A stretch of DNA of 16,000 nt from positions 1 through 16,000 of the forward strand of contig VBPK01000056.1 in the NCBI GenBank assembly GCA_005877225.1, read 5' to 3'. The position numbers were made by a program, and so were the translations under genes. The notes below the pieces were generated by a model. That model was given only the letters and a program-made list of their open reading frames with translations. It was not told where the DNA came from and made no database searches. Shown here piece after piece: positions 6,685 through 14,702 of this stretch (the stretch's first letter is position 1; each line of letters opens with the position of its first letter). This stretch comes from Nitrososphaerota archaeon (GTDB lineage Archaea > Thermoproteota > Nitrososphaeria > Nitrososphaerales > Gagatemarchaeaceae).

Positions 6685-6965
6685 TGAGCGGCGACGCGAG
6701 ACGGCTCGGCCTACGAATAATTGGCATGAGCTGCGCATCTTGCGCGAAGATAATTCGTAAGGAGCTCGGAAAGAACGGCGGGATAAGAGATGTAAAGGTC
6801 AACCCTATCTTGAATGCCGTCTATGTGGACTATCAACCAGAGAAGATCTCGGAGGAAGAGATAGAAGAGGCTGTCAAGAAGTCTGGGTACGAGGCCGTCA
6901 GGCTGAAGGGAATGAAAGGACGAACGGTGATGCCAAAGGGAAAAGGACAGAGTGATTCCCGATAG
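6684..6965 (+). CDS. copZ: CopZ-like HMA-domain copper chaperone
   Basis: A 93-residue protein with one HMA (heavy-metal-associated) fold spanning about residues 8-75. The metal loop is GMSCASC (Cys residues of the MxCxxC motif), followed by VDYQPEKISEEEIEEAV and KSGYEAV, typical of CopZ/Atx1 domains. A basic tail of about 20 residues (GMKGRTVMPKGKG) is extra. Its ATG overlaps the ATPase stop (TAATG), so the two are translationally coupled. It probably hands Cu(I) to the upstream ATPase, which lacks its own HMA domain, or to the one downstream. Cytosolic. Confidence 0.9.
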   Translation: MSGDARRLGLRIIGMSCASCAKIIRKELGKNGGIRDVKVNPILNAVYVDYQPEKISEEEIEEAVKKSGYEAVRLKGMKGRTVMPKGKGQSDSR

Positions 6966-7001
6966 GTTGCTGCGAGGTCTCATAATAATAGAGGCCGACT
7001 G

Positions 7002-9257
7002 ATGCCACAACATTCAGCGCAACCTGAGCATAACGAGCAGGTGGTATATTCCTGCCCCATGCATCCTGACGTGAAATCCAATTCTCCTGGCAAGTGTCCC
7101 ATATGCGGCATGCAGCTAATCCCAGTCAGCAGCAGCAGCCGCAGCGGTCATGCGATTGCGCACGGGGCCCACGAGCATGCAACGAAGTCTGTAGGTCAAA
7201 CGTCGCCCTGGGAGAAGTTCAAGATGAGCATGACCATGACGATGGGAATGGAGCACACCGGCCTCGCTGGGCGAGAGATGGCTAGGCTCATGGAGCTGGA
7301 CATCCGCCAAAAATTCTTCTTCGCATTACTCCTGTCAATGCCTATCATTTTGTACTCCCCCCTTGGAAGATTCATCTTCAATTATCAACCGCCCGCGCCG
7401 ATTCCGGTGCCCTGGATTCTGTTCGTCCTAACGACGCCAGTGTTCTTCTATTCTGGCTGGATATTCCTCTACTCGAGCTACAAGGCGTTTCAGAACAGAA
7501 CCCTGAACATGGCGGTTCTCATCGCGGTGGGCATCACAGCAGCCTACGGGTTCAGCGTGCTGCTGACGATCCAGGGAAGCGGAGATTCCTACTACGAGGC
7601 TGCCGCCCTGCTCGTGACGTTCGTCCTCTTCGGACACTGGATGGAGATGAAGTCGAGGCGAGGTACGACGGACGCCCTTCAGGAGTTATTTGCTCTGGTT
7701 CCGCCGCAAGCCAGAGTCCTTCGCGATAGCAGAGAAGAACTCGTTCCCACCTTCGACGTGAAAATCGGTGATATCGTGATCCTGAAACCCGGAGACAGGG
7801 TTCCGGTCGATGGAAGAATCGTGCAGGGGGAAACTGCTATCGACGAATCTCTTGTAACAGGAGAATCTATCCCTCTCCCGAAGAGGGAAGGAGATGCAGT
7901 AATCGGGGGCTCCATCAACCAATCCGGCTCTGTCAGGTTCGAAGCGACGAAAGTAGGGGAGGACACGGCACTCGCACAGATAGTAAGGCTTGTGGAAGTT
8001 GCCCAGAATTCCAAGGCGCCTGGCCAGAGGCTCGCGGACAAATTTGCGAAGTACCTTGTGGTCCTCGCTGTTGGATCTGGACTCGTAACCTTTCTTGTGT
8101 GGTTTCTCGTCGCCAGACAGCCCGCGTTGTTCGCGCTAACCTTCGCAATCTCGGCTATCGTGATCGCCTGCCCGGATGCCCTGGGTCTGGCCACGCCGAC
8201 AGCGGTCGCGGTCGGAACCGGCTTGGGAGCGAAACATAACATCTTGATCAAAGATGCCCCGACACTGGAACTAGCTTCTAGGATTAAGGCGGTGGTATTC
8301 GATAAGACAGGTACGTTGACCGAGGGAAAGCCCGAGATAACGGACGTAGCCACTGTCCAGGGTTGGAACGAGGATCAAGTGCTGACGCTGACGGGTGCTG
8401 CCGAGGCGGGGTCGAACCATCCGCTGAGCAACGCAGTTCTGGAAGAGGTGAGGAAGAGGCGGCTTGAACTGCCGACAAGGGTCGAACACTTTGAGAATCT
8501 ATCAGGGCTGGGAGTCAAGGCAAACGTGGAAGGAAAGAGATTGCTCGTTGGAACGATAAAGCTGATGAAGCAAAATGCCATTGACACATCCGAACTGCAG
8601 GGGGAGATCGACGAAATGGTAGGGAAGGGAGAGACAATCATGCTTCTATCCGTCGATGGTACTATCGCAGCGGTCATTGGAGCCGCAGATCCTGTAAAGC
8701 CTACGGCCAGGGCAGCGATAGAACAACTGAATGAGCTCAGGATTGAGACGGCGATGATCACGGGAGATAATCAGACAACAGCCGAGACGGTAGCGAAAGC
8801 GGTTGGGATAAAGCGCGTGTTTGCGGAAGTCCTTCCTGAAGAGAAAGCCAAATTCGTCAAGAAGCTGCAGGAGGAAGGGAAGTTCGTCGCCATGGTTGGG
8901 GATGGAGTGAACGACGCTCCTGCTCTTGCCCAAGCAGACATAGGCATCGCGATCGGAGCCGGGACAGACGTTGCCATCGAGACGGCCAAGGTCGTCCTGA
9001 TGAAATCAGATCCGGCGGATGTCCTGCGGGCGATCAGGCTGAGCAAGGCAACGGTCAGGAAGATGAAGCAGAATCTCTTCTGGGCTTCTTTCTACAACAT
9101 CATAGCGATCCCGGTTGCGGCGGGCATTCTATACCCGGGTTTCGGAATCTCGCTCAGACCGGAGATCTCCGCATTGCTAATGAGCGCATCTTCCATAATC
9201 GTGGCCACCAACGCGGTCCTGCTGAAAGGGGCAGAGAAGCAACTGCTCTCTGTTTAG
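7002..9257 (+). CDS. Second heavy-metal P1B-ATPase with CPD motif and Cys/His/Met-rich N-terminus
   Basis: A 751-residue metal pump, 36 bases after the chaperone gene. The N-terminus has a heavy-metal-binding domain (SCPMHP at 17-22, CPIC at 32-35), a His-rich stretch (about 50-60) and the Met-rich MSMTMTMGMEH (75-85). The core has TGES (286-289), phosphorylated Asp434 in DKTGT, an HP motif and GDGVNDAP. In the sixth helix the ion-pathway motif is CPD (390-392) instead of CPC or CPH. Helix 7 NLFWASFYNIIAIP fits the P1B-1 pattern. Helix 8 MSASSIIVATNA sits between the CopA form (SS) and the CopB form (MSxST). It is probably a CopB-like copper exporter, perhaps for another oxidation state or metal. 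Metal specificity is unproven. Confidence 0.85.
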   Translation: MPQHSAQPEHNEQVVYSCPMHPDVKSNSPGKCPICGMQLIPVSSSSRSGHAIAHGAHEHATKSVGQTSPWEKFKMSMTMTMGMEHTGLAGREMARLMELDIRQKFFFALLLSMPIILYSPLGRFIFNYQPPAPIPVPWILFVLTTPVFFYSGWIFLYSSYKAFQNRTLNMAVLIAVGITAAYGFSVLLTIQGSGDSYYEAAALLVTFVLFGHWMEMKSRRGTTDALQELFALVPPQARVLRDSREELVPTFDVKIGDIVILKPGDRVPVDGRIVQGETAIDESLVTGESIPLPKREGDAVIGGSINQSGSVRFEATKVGEDTALAQIVRLVEVAQNSKAPGQRLADKFAKYLVVLAVGSGLVTFLVWFLVARQPALFALTFAISAIVIACPDALGLATPTAVAVGTGLGAKHNILIKDAPTLELASRIKAVVFDKTGTLTEGKPEITDVATVQGWNEDQVLTLTGAAEAGSNHPLSNAVLEEVRKRRLELPTRVEHFENLSGLGVKANVEGKRLLVGTIKLMKQNAIDTSELQGEIDEMVGKGETIMLLSVDGTIAAVIGAADPVKPTARAAIEQLNELRIETAMITGDNQTTAETVAKAVGIKRVFAEVLPEEKAKFVKKLQEEGKFVAMVGDGVNDAPALAQADIGIAIGAGTDVAIETAKVVLMKSDPADVLRAIRLSKATVRKMKQNLFWASFYNIIAIPVAAGILYPGFGISLRPEISALLMSASSIIVATNAVLLKGAEKQLLSV

Positions 9258-9522
9258 AAAGGGCTTGCGTGAAGTCAGGTGCGCTCGTGAGTGTGTTTCA
9301 TAGGGCAATCAGCGAGAGGGTCCCGGTACGGAGGGGGTCAGGTCCGCAGGCCTTTCTCCACAGGGTGGGCTTCGCTCATAGCTCCAAAGGGTTCGAGCTG
9401 CTCTGGGTTCCATATCTAAGAAAGGTTTGGATAGAGACTCAAGACGATAAGGCCGTTGGCTTGCCCGCTTAGACAAGCAACGAATTAGACTTCTGTTTAA
9501 AATACTCCCGCCTCCGGGCTGC
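9258..9522. other. Gap of 265 bases before malic enzyme; weak 67-codon frame only
   Basis: A GTG-initiated frame at 9269-9472 begins 11 bases after the ATPase stop and encodes a basic peptide with no recognisable domain. It may be chance. No tRNA, repeat array or clear terminator is visible. The right end holds the malic enzyme promoter. Confidence 0.4.
9496..9505 (+). promoter_or_regulatory. TATA-like box for malic enzyme
   Basis: TTTAAAATAC is centred about 23 bases before the GTG at 9523. No Shine-Dalgarno-like sequence lies between, so a leaderless message is likely. Confidence 0.55.
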
Positions 9523-10869
9523 GTGAGAAGGTCTTTGCCTCGAGCGAAGGCGGGGGAAGAGGCGTCAAGGAAGGCGGTGAGATACTCCGCGTTTTACGGA
9601 GGCAAGGTTGCGACGATGCCGAAGGTACCGATCCGGTCCCTCGACGACTTCTCGATCTGGTACACCCCGGGGGTGGCGGCGGTGTCGAAGTTGATCCAGC
9701 GAGGCGTCGAACTCTCCTTCGAATACACGAATCGCTGGAACAGCATCGCGATTATCACGGACGGGAGTCGGGTCCTAGGCCTCGGAAAGATTGGGCCGGA
9801 GGCCGCCCTCCCTGTCATGGAGGGAAAGTCGCTCATCTACAAATATCTCGGAGGGGTAGACGCCTACCCTCTTCCGATCAGGGTTACGGACGTCGAGAAA
9901 TTCGTCGATACTGTGAGCTCCCTCGAGCCTGCGCTCGGTGGGATAAACCTCGAAGATATCGAGTCGCCCAAGTGTTTCGAGATACTGGAGAGGCTGAGGG
10001 GTCGAATGACCATACCCGTCTGGCACGACGATCAGCAGGGCACGGCCGGGGTGATCCTCGCGGCCATCTACAACTCACTGGAGCTGACCGAGAGGAAGAT
10101 TGGTGAAACGCGAATCACCTTTCTCGGGTCTGGCGCCGCGAATATTGCGGCCGTCCGTCTGCTCGGAGAGGCTGGGGCAGATCCGAAGAAGATGATCGTA
10201 GTGGACTCGAAGGGAATCCTCCATCCGGGGAGGGAGGATATGGACCAACTCTTGTTGAGAAACAGGTGGAAGTATGAGGTCGCGCTGGAGACGAACGGTG
10301 GCAGGGTTACCGGGGGTCTCGAGGAGGCGTTGAATGGTGCTGACGTTCTTGTTGCAGCGGCGGCCCCGGGGCCTCGCGTCGTCAAGAAGCGTGAGATAGC
10401 GGGGATGGCGAAAAGGGCGATTGTCTTCCTCCTGGCAAACCCTGTGCCGGAGATGTGGCCCAGCGAGGCGATTGCTGCGGGAGCGGAGATAGTTGCGACT
10501 GGCCGGTCTGACTTTCCGAACCAGGTAAACAACAGCATCCTGTTCCCAGGGATCTTCAGGGGCGCGCTAGACGTTCGTGCCAGGACGATCACGGATGGCA
10601 TGGTGATTGCGGCCGCGAGAGAGATCGCCCGCTTCGCGAAGGACAAAGGGCTCAGCCCCAGAAGGATAATCCCTACGATGCTCGATTGGGAGGTCTACCC
10701 CAGAGTGGCGGCGACGGTCGGCGTAAAGGCTCAGGAGGAGGGGGAGGCAAGAAAGAGGGCCTCGAAGGAGGAACTAGGAAGACACGCGCGAGAAATAATC
10801 GGGCGCTCGCGAAAGATGCACAGGGTCCTGGTGGAGAAGAGGATCATTCCACCCCCGCCACCTCGCTAA
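9523..10869 (+). CDS. Malic enzyme (malate oxidoreductase, decarboxylating)
   Basis: Converts malate to pyruvate and CO2 with reduction of NAD(P), linking the C4 dicarboxylic acid pool to pyruvate. The 448 residues match the short monofunctional form, with no phosphotransacetylase-like extension. Visible motifs: YTPGVA (47-52), SLIYKYLGGVDAYP with probable catalytic Lys107, NLEDIESP with metal ligands Glu144/Asp145, WHDDQQGTAG (167-176), the nucleotide-binding GSGAAN (202-207), then LANPVPE and TGRSDFPNQVNN. The C-terminus ends in a proline run. The start is GTG at 9523, placed by the TATA-like element. The GNAT gene follows by 31 bases and is probably cotranscribed. NAD versus NADP preference cannot be read from the sequence. 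Confidence 0.93.
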   Translation: MRRSLPRAKAGEEASRKAVRYSAFYGGKVATMPKVPIRSLDDFSIWYTPGVAAVSKLIQRGVELSFEYTNRWNSIAIITDGSRVLGLGKIGPEAALPVMEGKSLIYKYLGGVDAYPLPIRVTDVEKFVDTVSSLEPALGGINLEDIESPKCFEILERLRGRMTIPVWHDDQQGTAGVILAAIYNSLELTERKIGETRITFLGSGAANIAAVRLLGEAGADPKKMIVVDSKGILHPGREDMDQLLLRNRWKYEVALETNGGRVTGGLEEALNGADVLVAAAAPGPRVVKKREIAGMAKRAIVFLLANPVPEMWPSEAIAAGAEIVATGRSDFPNQVNNSILFPGIFRGALDVRARTITDGMVIAAAREIARFAKDKGLSPRRIIPTMLDWEVYPRVAATVGVKAQEEGEARKRASKEELGRHAREIIGRSRKMHRVLVEKRIIPPPPPR

Positions 10870-10900
10870 GCCTAAAACGACGCGGGAGAACAGAGCAGCG

Positions 10901-11374
10901 ATGGAGGAAATCTCGGTTAGGGAGGCCAGGCGGGAGGACGTTGAAGAGGCCGCGAACCTGGTCGTCCGGATGAAGAGGCTTAACAACGAGTTTGACCCCC
11001 TCTTCACCGTCGTCGACGACGCACCCGCGAGGGCGCGGAGCTATCTCTCTACGTCGCTCGAATCGAAGAGCTCCCTCGTTCTGGTAGCTGTGAAGGGGAA
11101 GAGCGTGGTCGGAGTCCTGCGAGCAGAGGTCAGGGAGAGGACCTTTTACAAGCCCACGATCGGCGGCAACATCACAGACTTTTACATCCTTCCGGAGCAC
11201 AGGCGGAAGGCTCTCGGGAACACCATGCTTGAGCGTGCCTCTAAGACTCTCAGGAAGCTCGGCGCACAGGTCGTGACCGCGGAGTTTCCAGCACGAAATG
11301 AGATAGCCGTCAAATTCTACTCAAAGAGGAGATTCAGGGCCCTGACCAACATCTACGCTGAATCGACCGAGTAA
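10901..11374 (+). CDS. GNAT-family N-acetyltransferase
   Basis: A 157-residue acetyl-CoA-dependent transferase by fold. The N-terminus ISVREARREDVEEAANL is the usual first strand and helix. DFYILPEHRRKALGNTML (about 93-110) is motif A, the acetyl-CoA pyrophosphate loop; the usual first glycine of Q/RxxGxG/A is Ala104. NEIAVKFYSKRRFRAL near the end is the typical motif B region (A-x-x-FY-x-x-x-GF-like). The acceptor substrate is unknown. It lies 31 bases after malic enzyme on the same strand and is followed by a hairpin. Confidence 0.82.
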   Translation: MEEISVREARREDVEEAANLVVRMKRLNNEFDPLFTVVDDAPARARSYLSTSLESKSSLVLVAVKGKSVVGVLRAEVRERTFYKPTIGGNITDFYILPEHRRKALGNTMLERASKTLRKLGAQVVTAEFPARNEIAVKFYSKRRFRALTNIYAESTE

Positions 11375-11407
11375 TCGAACATCGTCCTCAACCGACAGGC
11401 TCTGACA

Positions 11408-11436
11408 GGGGGCGTCTCAAAACAGACGCTCTCCCC
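11408..11436. terminator. Hairpin between convergent genes, possible terminator
   Basis: GCGTCT-CAAAAC-AGACGC with flanking GGGG and CCCC forms an interrupted GC-rich stem with a six-base loop. It sits about 35 bases after the GNAT stop and before the convergent membrane protein gene. No T run follows, so a role in termination is only suggested. Confidence 0.35.
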
Positions 11437-11492
11437 GATCGAGATTTGAGCGGGCCACCAGCTCGAGAAACCCGGAGCCTAAGTCAGCGAAT

Positions 11493-12221
11493 CTATCTCT
11501 TCTTGGTGGAGAAGGCCTTTAACATCCCGTCCCCGTTAACCTCGATCGTCGTCCTGAAGCTCCTCGGGTCCTCGATCGAAACCCCACCGCTTATCGCCCA
11601 CTCTTTGAAGGAGCTGTCCCCAGACGTCTCCCCCTTGACCTCGTGTGAGGAGCGCAGGTGGAAGGTCCGAGTCTTCCCCGTCAGGTTCCTCCCATCGACG
11701 ATTATCTTCAAGGAGTTCTCGTCCTGGCTGACGAACTCCACGGAGCGGGTGTACCTTCTGTAGAGTCCCCCAAGAATGACGGCGTACACTATGGTGGCCG
11801 CTACGTCGAAGAGGCTGATGAGAATCCTCGCCGTATACTCAAAGCTGAGACCCGCCAGCCCCAAGTAAAGCAGCGCAATGAGGAGGAGGAGCCCCATAGA
11901 GGCGGCCTTAACCCTTGGCGACTGGCCGGGCAGATGCTCGTAGAGAATTCCGTACGCGGCCGCGAAGACGAGAGAAATGACAAATCCGAGGAAGATGAAG
12001 TAGGGGATGTAAACAAGAACGACCGACGAGAAGCATTCCTCCGGCGTCGGCCGAAAACCCCCAGCCACCCCCCCACAGGCCGAGGGGAGGTTAGCGGAGA
12101 GGAACTGGAGGACGTCGCCCTTCAGCGCGTAGAGTAGGAGGACGTTGAAGAGCCCCATCGACCCGGCGTAGACTATTCCAGCGAGTATCCCTGCCTTCAC
12201 TCCGGCAAAGGCAGAGCCCAA
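11493..12221 (-). CDS. Unrecognised four-helix membrane protein with soluble C-terminal domain
   Basis: 242 residues; I do not recognise the family. Four hydrophobic segments are visible (about 8-32, 66-92, 105-127, 130-152). They are followed by a hydrophilic, strand-rich tail (about 160-242) with alternating segments such as KIIVDGRNL, TRTFHLRS and FRTTIEVNGDG. The loop between helices 1 and 2 has two cysteines (ACGG and EECF) that could pair outside the membrane. The start is TTG at 12221-12219, 9 bases after the peroxiredoxin stop, so it is probably cotranscribed with that gene. The tail could bind a partner or nucleic acid, but nothing shows which. Confidence 0.75.
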   Translation of the reverse strand: MGSAFAGVKAGILAGIVYAGSMGLFNVLLLYALKGDVLQFLSANLPSACGGVAGGFRPTPEECFSSVVLVYIPYFIFLGFVISLVFAAAYGILYEHLPGQSPRVKAASMGLLLLIALLYLGLAGLSFEYTARILISLFDVAATIVYAVILGGLYRRYTRSVEFVSQDENSLKIIVDGRNLTGKTRTFHLRSSHEVKGETSGDSSFKEWAISGGVSIEDPRSFRTTIEVNGDGMLKAFSTKKR

Positions 12222-12230
12222 GGCTCGCGC

Positions 12231-12704
12231 CTAATCCTTGAGTGCTTCAAGCACTTGCTGGTCGTGCCCGTCGACCCTCACCTTCCTGAAGATCTTCTTG
12301 ATCCTCCCCTCGGGGTCGATTACGAAGGTCGACCTTTCAGTACCCCAGTATGTCCTTCCGTAGTTGTTCTTTAGCCTCCAGGTGTCGTAGAGCTTGTGCG
12401 CGGTCAAATTCTCGTCGCTCAACAGGGTGAAGTTCAGCCCGTACTTTCTGATGAACTTGTCGTGAGAGGCGAGCGAGTCCTTGCTGACGCCGAGAATAAC
12501 GGCGTCGAGCTTCTCGAACTTTGGGAGGTTGTCCCTGAACGAGCAAGCCTCCCTGGTGCAACCAGGCGTGTCGTCTTCGGGGTAGAAGTAGAGAACGACG
12601 TTCTTCCCTTTGAGCCTACTCAGCTTCACGTCTTCTCCGTCGCTTGATGGGAGGGAGAAGTCTGGCGCCGGGTCTCCCTCGTTCAGTTCCACGCTCTCTT
12701 TCAT
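12231..12704 (-). CDS. bcp: Bcp/PrxQ-type peroxiredoxin
   Basis: A 157-residue thiol peroxidase that reduces hydrogen peroxide and organic hydroperoxides in the cytosol. The thioredoxin-like fold is clear: GDPAPDFSLPS, NVVLYFYPEDDTPGCT with peroxidatic Cys49, and resolving Cys54 (C-x4-C in CTREAC), the atypical 2-Cys arrangement of Bcp/PrxQ. TERSTFVIDPEGRI further on is also typical. Length is normal. The ATG start has a TATA-like TTAAAG about 30 bases upstream on the minus strand. It leads a two-gene operon with the membrane protein. Confidence 0.93.
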   Translation of the reverse strand: MKESVELNEGDPAPDFSLPSSDGEDVKLSRLKGKNVVLYFYPEDDTPGCTREACSFRDNLPKFEKLDAVILGVSKDSLASHDKFIRKYGLNFTLLSDENLTAHKLYDTWRLKNNYGRTYWGTERSTFVIDPEGRIKKIFRKVRVDGHDQQVLEALKD

Positions 12705-12766
12705 CGTTCGGGTGGAGAATCACTGGTAGAAAACTTTAACCCCGTTTCAGGAACGTTCGGGCTCGG
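12705..12766. promoter_or_regulatory. Compact divergent promoter, peroxiredoxin / amidohydrolase
   Basis: Only 62 bases separate the two starts. A single AT-rich core, AAAACTTTAAC (about 12731-12741), lies about 27-30 bases from both the ATG at 12704 and the TTG at 12767. It could serve as TATA element in both directions. No other AT-rich element is present in the gap. Confidence 0.45.
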
Positions 12767-13612
12767 TTGTCTATAGACGTCCACGTCCATCCCTGGACAA
12801 GGTCTTTCATTCTGAAGAACGGTCCCATCGTGAAAGCCTGCAGGTTCTTCAATCTCGACACGGCCCTTCTCCCAAAATCAATCGGCCAGCTTCTTGAGGA
12901 GATGGACGAAAGCGGGGTCGAGAAGGCCGTTATCCTCGGCCAGGATACGCACGCCACTCGGAACCCGAGCTTCAAGAACTACACGATTCGAAACGATGAC
13001 ATCGCGGAGATGGCCGCGCATGGGAGGGGGCGGCTACTCCCCTTCGCCGGGGTCGACCCGAACGCCCCTCCCCAGGCTCTGAAGGAGCTGAAGAGAGCGA
13101 TAAAGAAGCTGGGCGTCAGGGGTTTGAAGGTCCACAACAGCGCGAACTCCGTTTACCTGAACGACAAGAGGAAGATGTATCCGCTCTACGCCCTCTGCGA
13201 AGAGGAGGAGCTTCCGATACTCTTCCACACCGGCACGACGGCCCTCGGGGACTGCGAGATCAGGTACAGCAACCCCGAGCTGCTCGACGAGGTGGGGCAG
13301 GAGTTTCCCGACCTGAAGATGATAATGGCCCACTTTGGCTGGCCTTGGATGGACATCGCGATCGCGATCGCGATGAGGAATCCCAGAATCTTTCTCGACA
13401 TCTCCGGTTGGAAGCCCAAGTATCTTCCCTCGTCTCTCCTATCGTACCTGAACGGTCCGCTTCAGAGTCGGATTCTCTTCGGCACCGACTACCCCATGAT
13501 AAGGCATCGCGACTGGATGCGCGACTTCAACGAGACATTGAAGCCGAGGCTCAAACCCGGGGTGGCCGAGAATCTAATGAGGAGGAACGCGGAGAAACTC
13601 TTGGGAAGCTAG
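12767..13612 (+). CDS. Amidohydrolase-2-family metal-dependent hydrolase/decarboxylase
   Basis: A 281-residue TIM-barrel enzyme of the Amidohydro_2 group (PF04909-like), whose members hydrolyse or decarboxylate aromatic and related acids. Metal-ligand motifs are in order: HVH (His6, His8) at the N-terminus, His154 in ILFHTGTT, His189 in MAHFGWPW, and catalytic Asp241 in FGTDYPM. KVHNSANSVYL (about 121-131) supplies the strand after the first motif. The start is TTG at 12767, needed so that the HxH strand begins at residue 4. Substrate unknown. Its TAG abuts the stop of the convergent DUF2203 gene. Confidence 0.82.
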   Translation: MSIDVHVHPWTRSFILKNGPIVKACRFFNLDTALLPKSIGQLLEEMDESGVEKAVILGQDTHATRNPSFKNYTIRNDDIAEMAAHGRGRLLPFAGVDPNAPPQALKELKRAIKKLGVRGLKVHNSANSVYLNDKRKMYPLYALCEEEELPILFHTGTTALGDCEIRYSNPELLDEVGQEFPDLKMIMAHFGWPWMDIAIAIAMRNPRIFLDISGWKPKYLPSSLLSYLNGPLQSRILFGTDYPMIRHRDWMRDFNETLKPRLKPGVAENLMRRNAEKLLGS

Positions 13613-14044
13613 CTAGGGAGAGACCAGCTGGTTCTTGAGCGTCCTGCGCCCCCCGAACCCTTCCTCTGGCCTGTGCCAGTAACCGACATCCGCTTCTCCG
13701 AATCTCCAGCAGAGAAAGACCTTTTCGCCGTACCTCTCCGCCGGAAAGTCTACCAGACCGAAGTCGATGTCCCTTACAGTCAATCCGAGGTCTTCCAACT
13801 CCCTGATGGTTTTCATCATGTCTTCTGCGAGGAAGTCCAGTCGCTTCGCCTTCTCGGTTGACGCATCGGTCCTCAGGCCGATCAGGTTGTACCTCTCGAC
13901 CTCATCCTTCTGCGCGTCTAGCAGCTTCTTTTTCGCAATTAGCGCCTTCATCTTTTCACTCACGTCCGGCAACATCTTCGTCGCCTCCTGCGGGGTGAAG
14001 AGATGGTGCTCTCCTTGGCTGTTTGATCCGAAGGAGGTTGACAA
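13613..14044 (-). CDS. DUF2203-family protein
   Basis: A 143-residue soluble protein. HLFTPQEATKMLPDV opens the family pattern. A long helix pair (about 28-80) rich in Lys and Glu follows. The conserved C-terminal part reads DIDFGLVDFPAERYGEKVFL, CWRFGEADVGYWH and GFGGRRTL, the hallmark of DUF2203 proteins in archaea and bacteria. Function is unknown. The start is TTG at 14044-14042, with a TATA-like TTTAAC about 32 bases upstream; a later ATG would cut into the conserved N-terminus. The TAG at 13615-13613 touches the amidohydrolase stop. Confidence 0.85.
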   Translation of the reverse strand: MSTSFGSNSQGEHHLFTPQEATKMLPDVSEKMKALIAKKKLLDAQKDEVERYNLIGLRTDASTEKAKRLDFLAEDMMKTIRELEDLGLTVRDIDFGLVDFPAERYGEKVFLCWRFGEADVGYWHRPEEGFGGRRTLKNQLVSP

Positions 14045-14071
14045 AATTCGCCCCTTAGCACCTGATATCTT

Positions 14072-14101
14072 TCAGTTAAATGCTTTCGCGATGCACGAAA
14101 G
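14072..14101 (-). promoter_or_regulatory. Promoter of the DUF2203 gene with adjacent inverted repeat
   Basis: Read leftwards, a TATA-like CATTTAACTG (about 14082-14073) is preceded by the inverted repeat CTTTCG-(7)-CGAAAG at 14083-14101. The repeat sits where a regulator upstream of the TATA box would bind. No regulator is identified. Confidence 0.4.
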
Positions 14102-14139
14102 ACGCAAATGGGGTCTACAAATTTTACGTAAATCTAATA

Positions 14140-14583
14140 TTAAGTCCAACCCGTGGGGCTTCTTGGACGGGGCACGCGAATAGTATGCGGAAGGGGCCAC
14201 GCAGCTTCGTGGCGAGACGCCGGTCGAGGAGGGGCGAGATTTTGTTCCAATAAAGGTTGTTTCCCATGGGCGTTCCGTTTTGGGTGGCGAATTTGGACAA
14301 AGATTAGTGGTCGGGGAAAACCATGAGGCCCGTCATAGTTTCTCACCTCGCAGGTGCCTCCTGTGTCGCAATCCAGCAGGGCGAGCTTTCCGGACGTCAG
14401 CCGAACCAGTTCGCCTGCCTGCAAGTTGTTGTAGTTTCCAGCGTATGAGTAGAGAGAGGTGGACCAACTGTTCATCGAGCTCCGGGGTCTAAGCCCTCTG
14501 AGAAAGCAACGGGCAGGCTCCTTGCAGGCGTTCGTCATTTGATGCAGATACCCTCCGATGTTGTACTTGACGTTTATTGTCAT
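14140..14583 (-). other. Doubtful open frame, possible gene remnant
   Basis: The frame is open from 14769 down to a stop at 14140, but the first usual start codon is the ATG at 14583. Upstream of it the reading includes DYRYEAFFPDTGQYLG, and downstream SWSTSLYSYAGNYNNL and GKLALLDCDTGGTCEV, which look like protein rather than chance. The last 45 or so residues are Pro/Arg/His-rich and look non-coding. No family is recognised. It may be the tail of an exported protein that has lost its start, or a chance frame. Confidence 0.3.
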
Positions 14584-14702
14584 TAAGTTGTCATCGCGTC
14601 CTAGATACTGGCCGGTGTCTGGGAAGAAGGCTTCGTACCGATAGTCACAAGCTCCTCTGAGGCTTTCTACACGTTGAGTCGGCAGGTGGGGGAATCCTTC
14701 AC

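Larger units (their letters stand above)
14045..14702. other. Long stretch without a secure gene
   Basis: Apart from the DUF2203 promoter and the doubtful frame above, I see a 10-base palindrome TTTACGTAAA (14123-14132), an AT-rich CTAATATTAAG after it that could be a rightward TATA element, and a hairpin GCCACG-CAGCTT-CGTGGC (14196-14213). These could mark a small untranslated RNA starting near 14160. I could not fold it into any known RNA class. Confidence 0.3.

Noticed and set aside
9269..9472. 67-codon GTG frame after the second ATPase
   Set aside because: No recognisable domain, no good start signal and basic composition typical of chance frames; left as part of the intergenic entry.
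10021..10050. HDDQQG instead of HDDQHG in malic enzyme
   Set aside because: The position varies in the family as far as I recall and all other catalytic motifs are intact; not worth a separate claim.
13355..13372. Three tandem ATCGCG units resembling the cyanobacterial HIP1 octamer
   Set aside because: They encode Ile-Ala repeats within the conserved amidohydrolase and occur nowhere else in the window, so chance codon use explains them.
14196..14213. Hairpin considered as part of an RNase P or SRP RNA
   Set aside because: None of the conserved core sequences of these RNAs was found around it.
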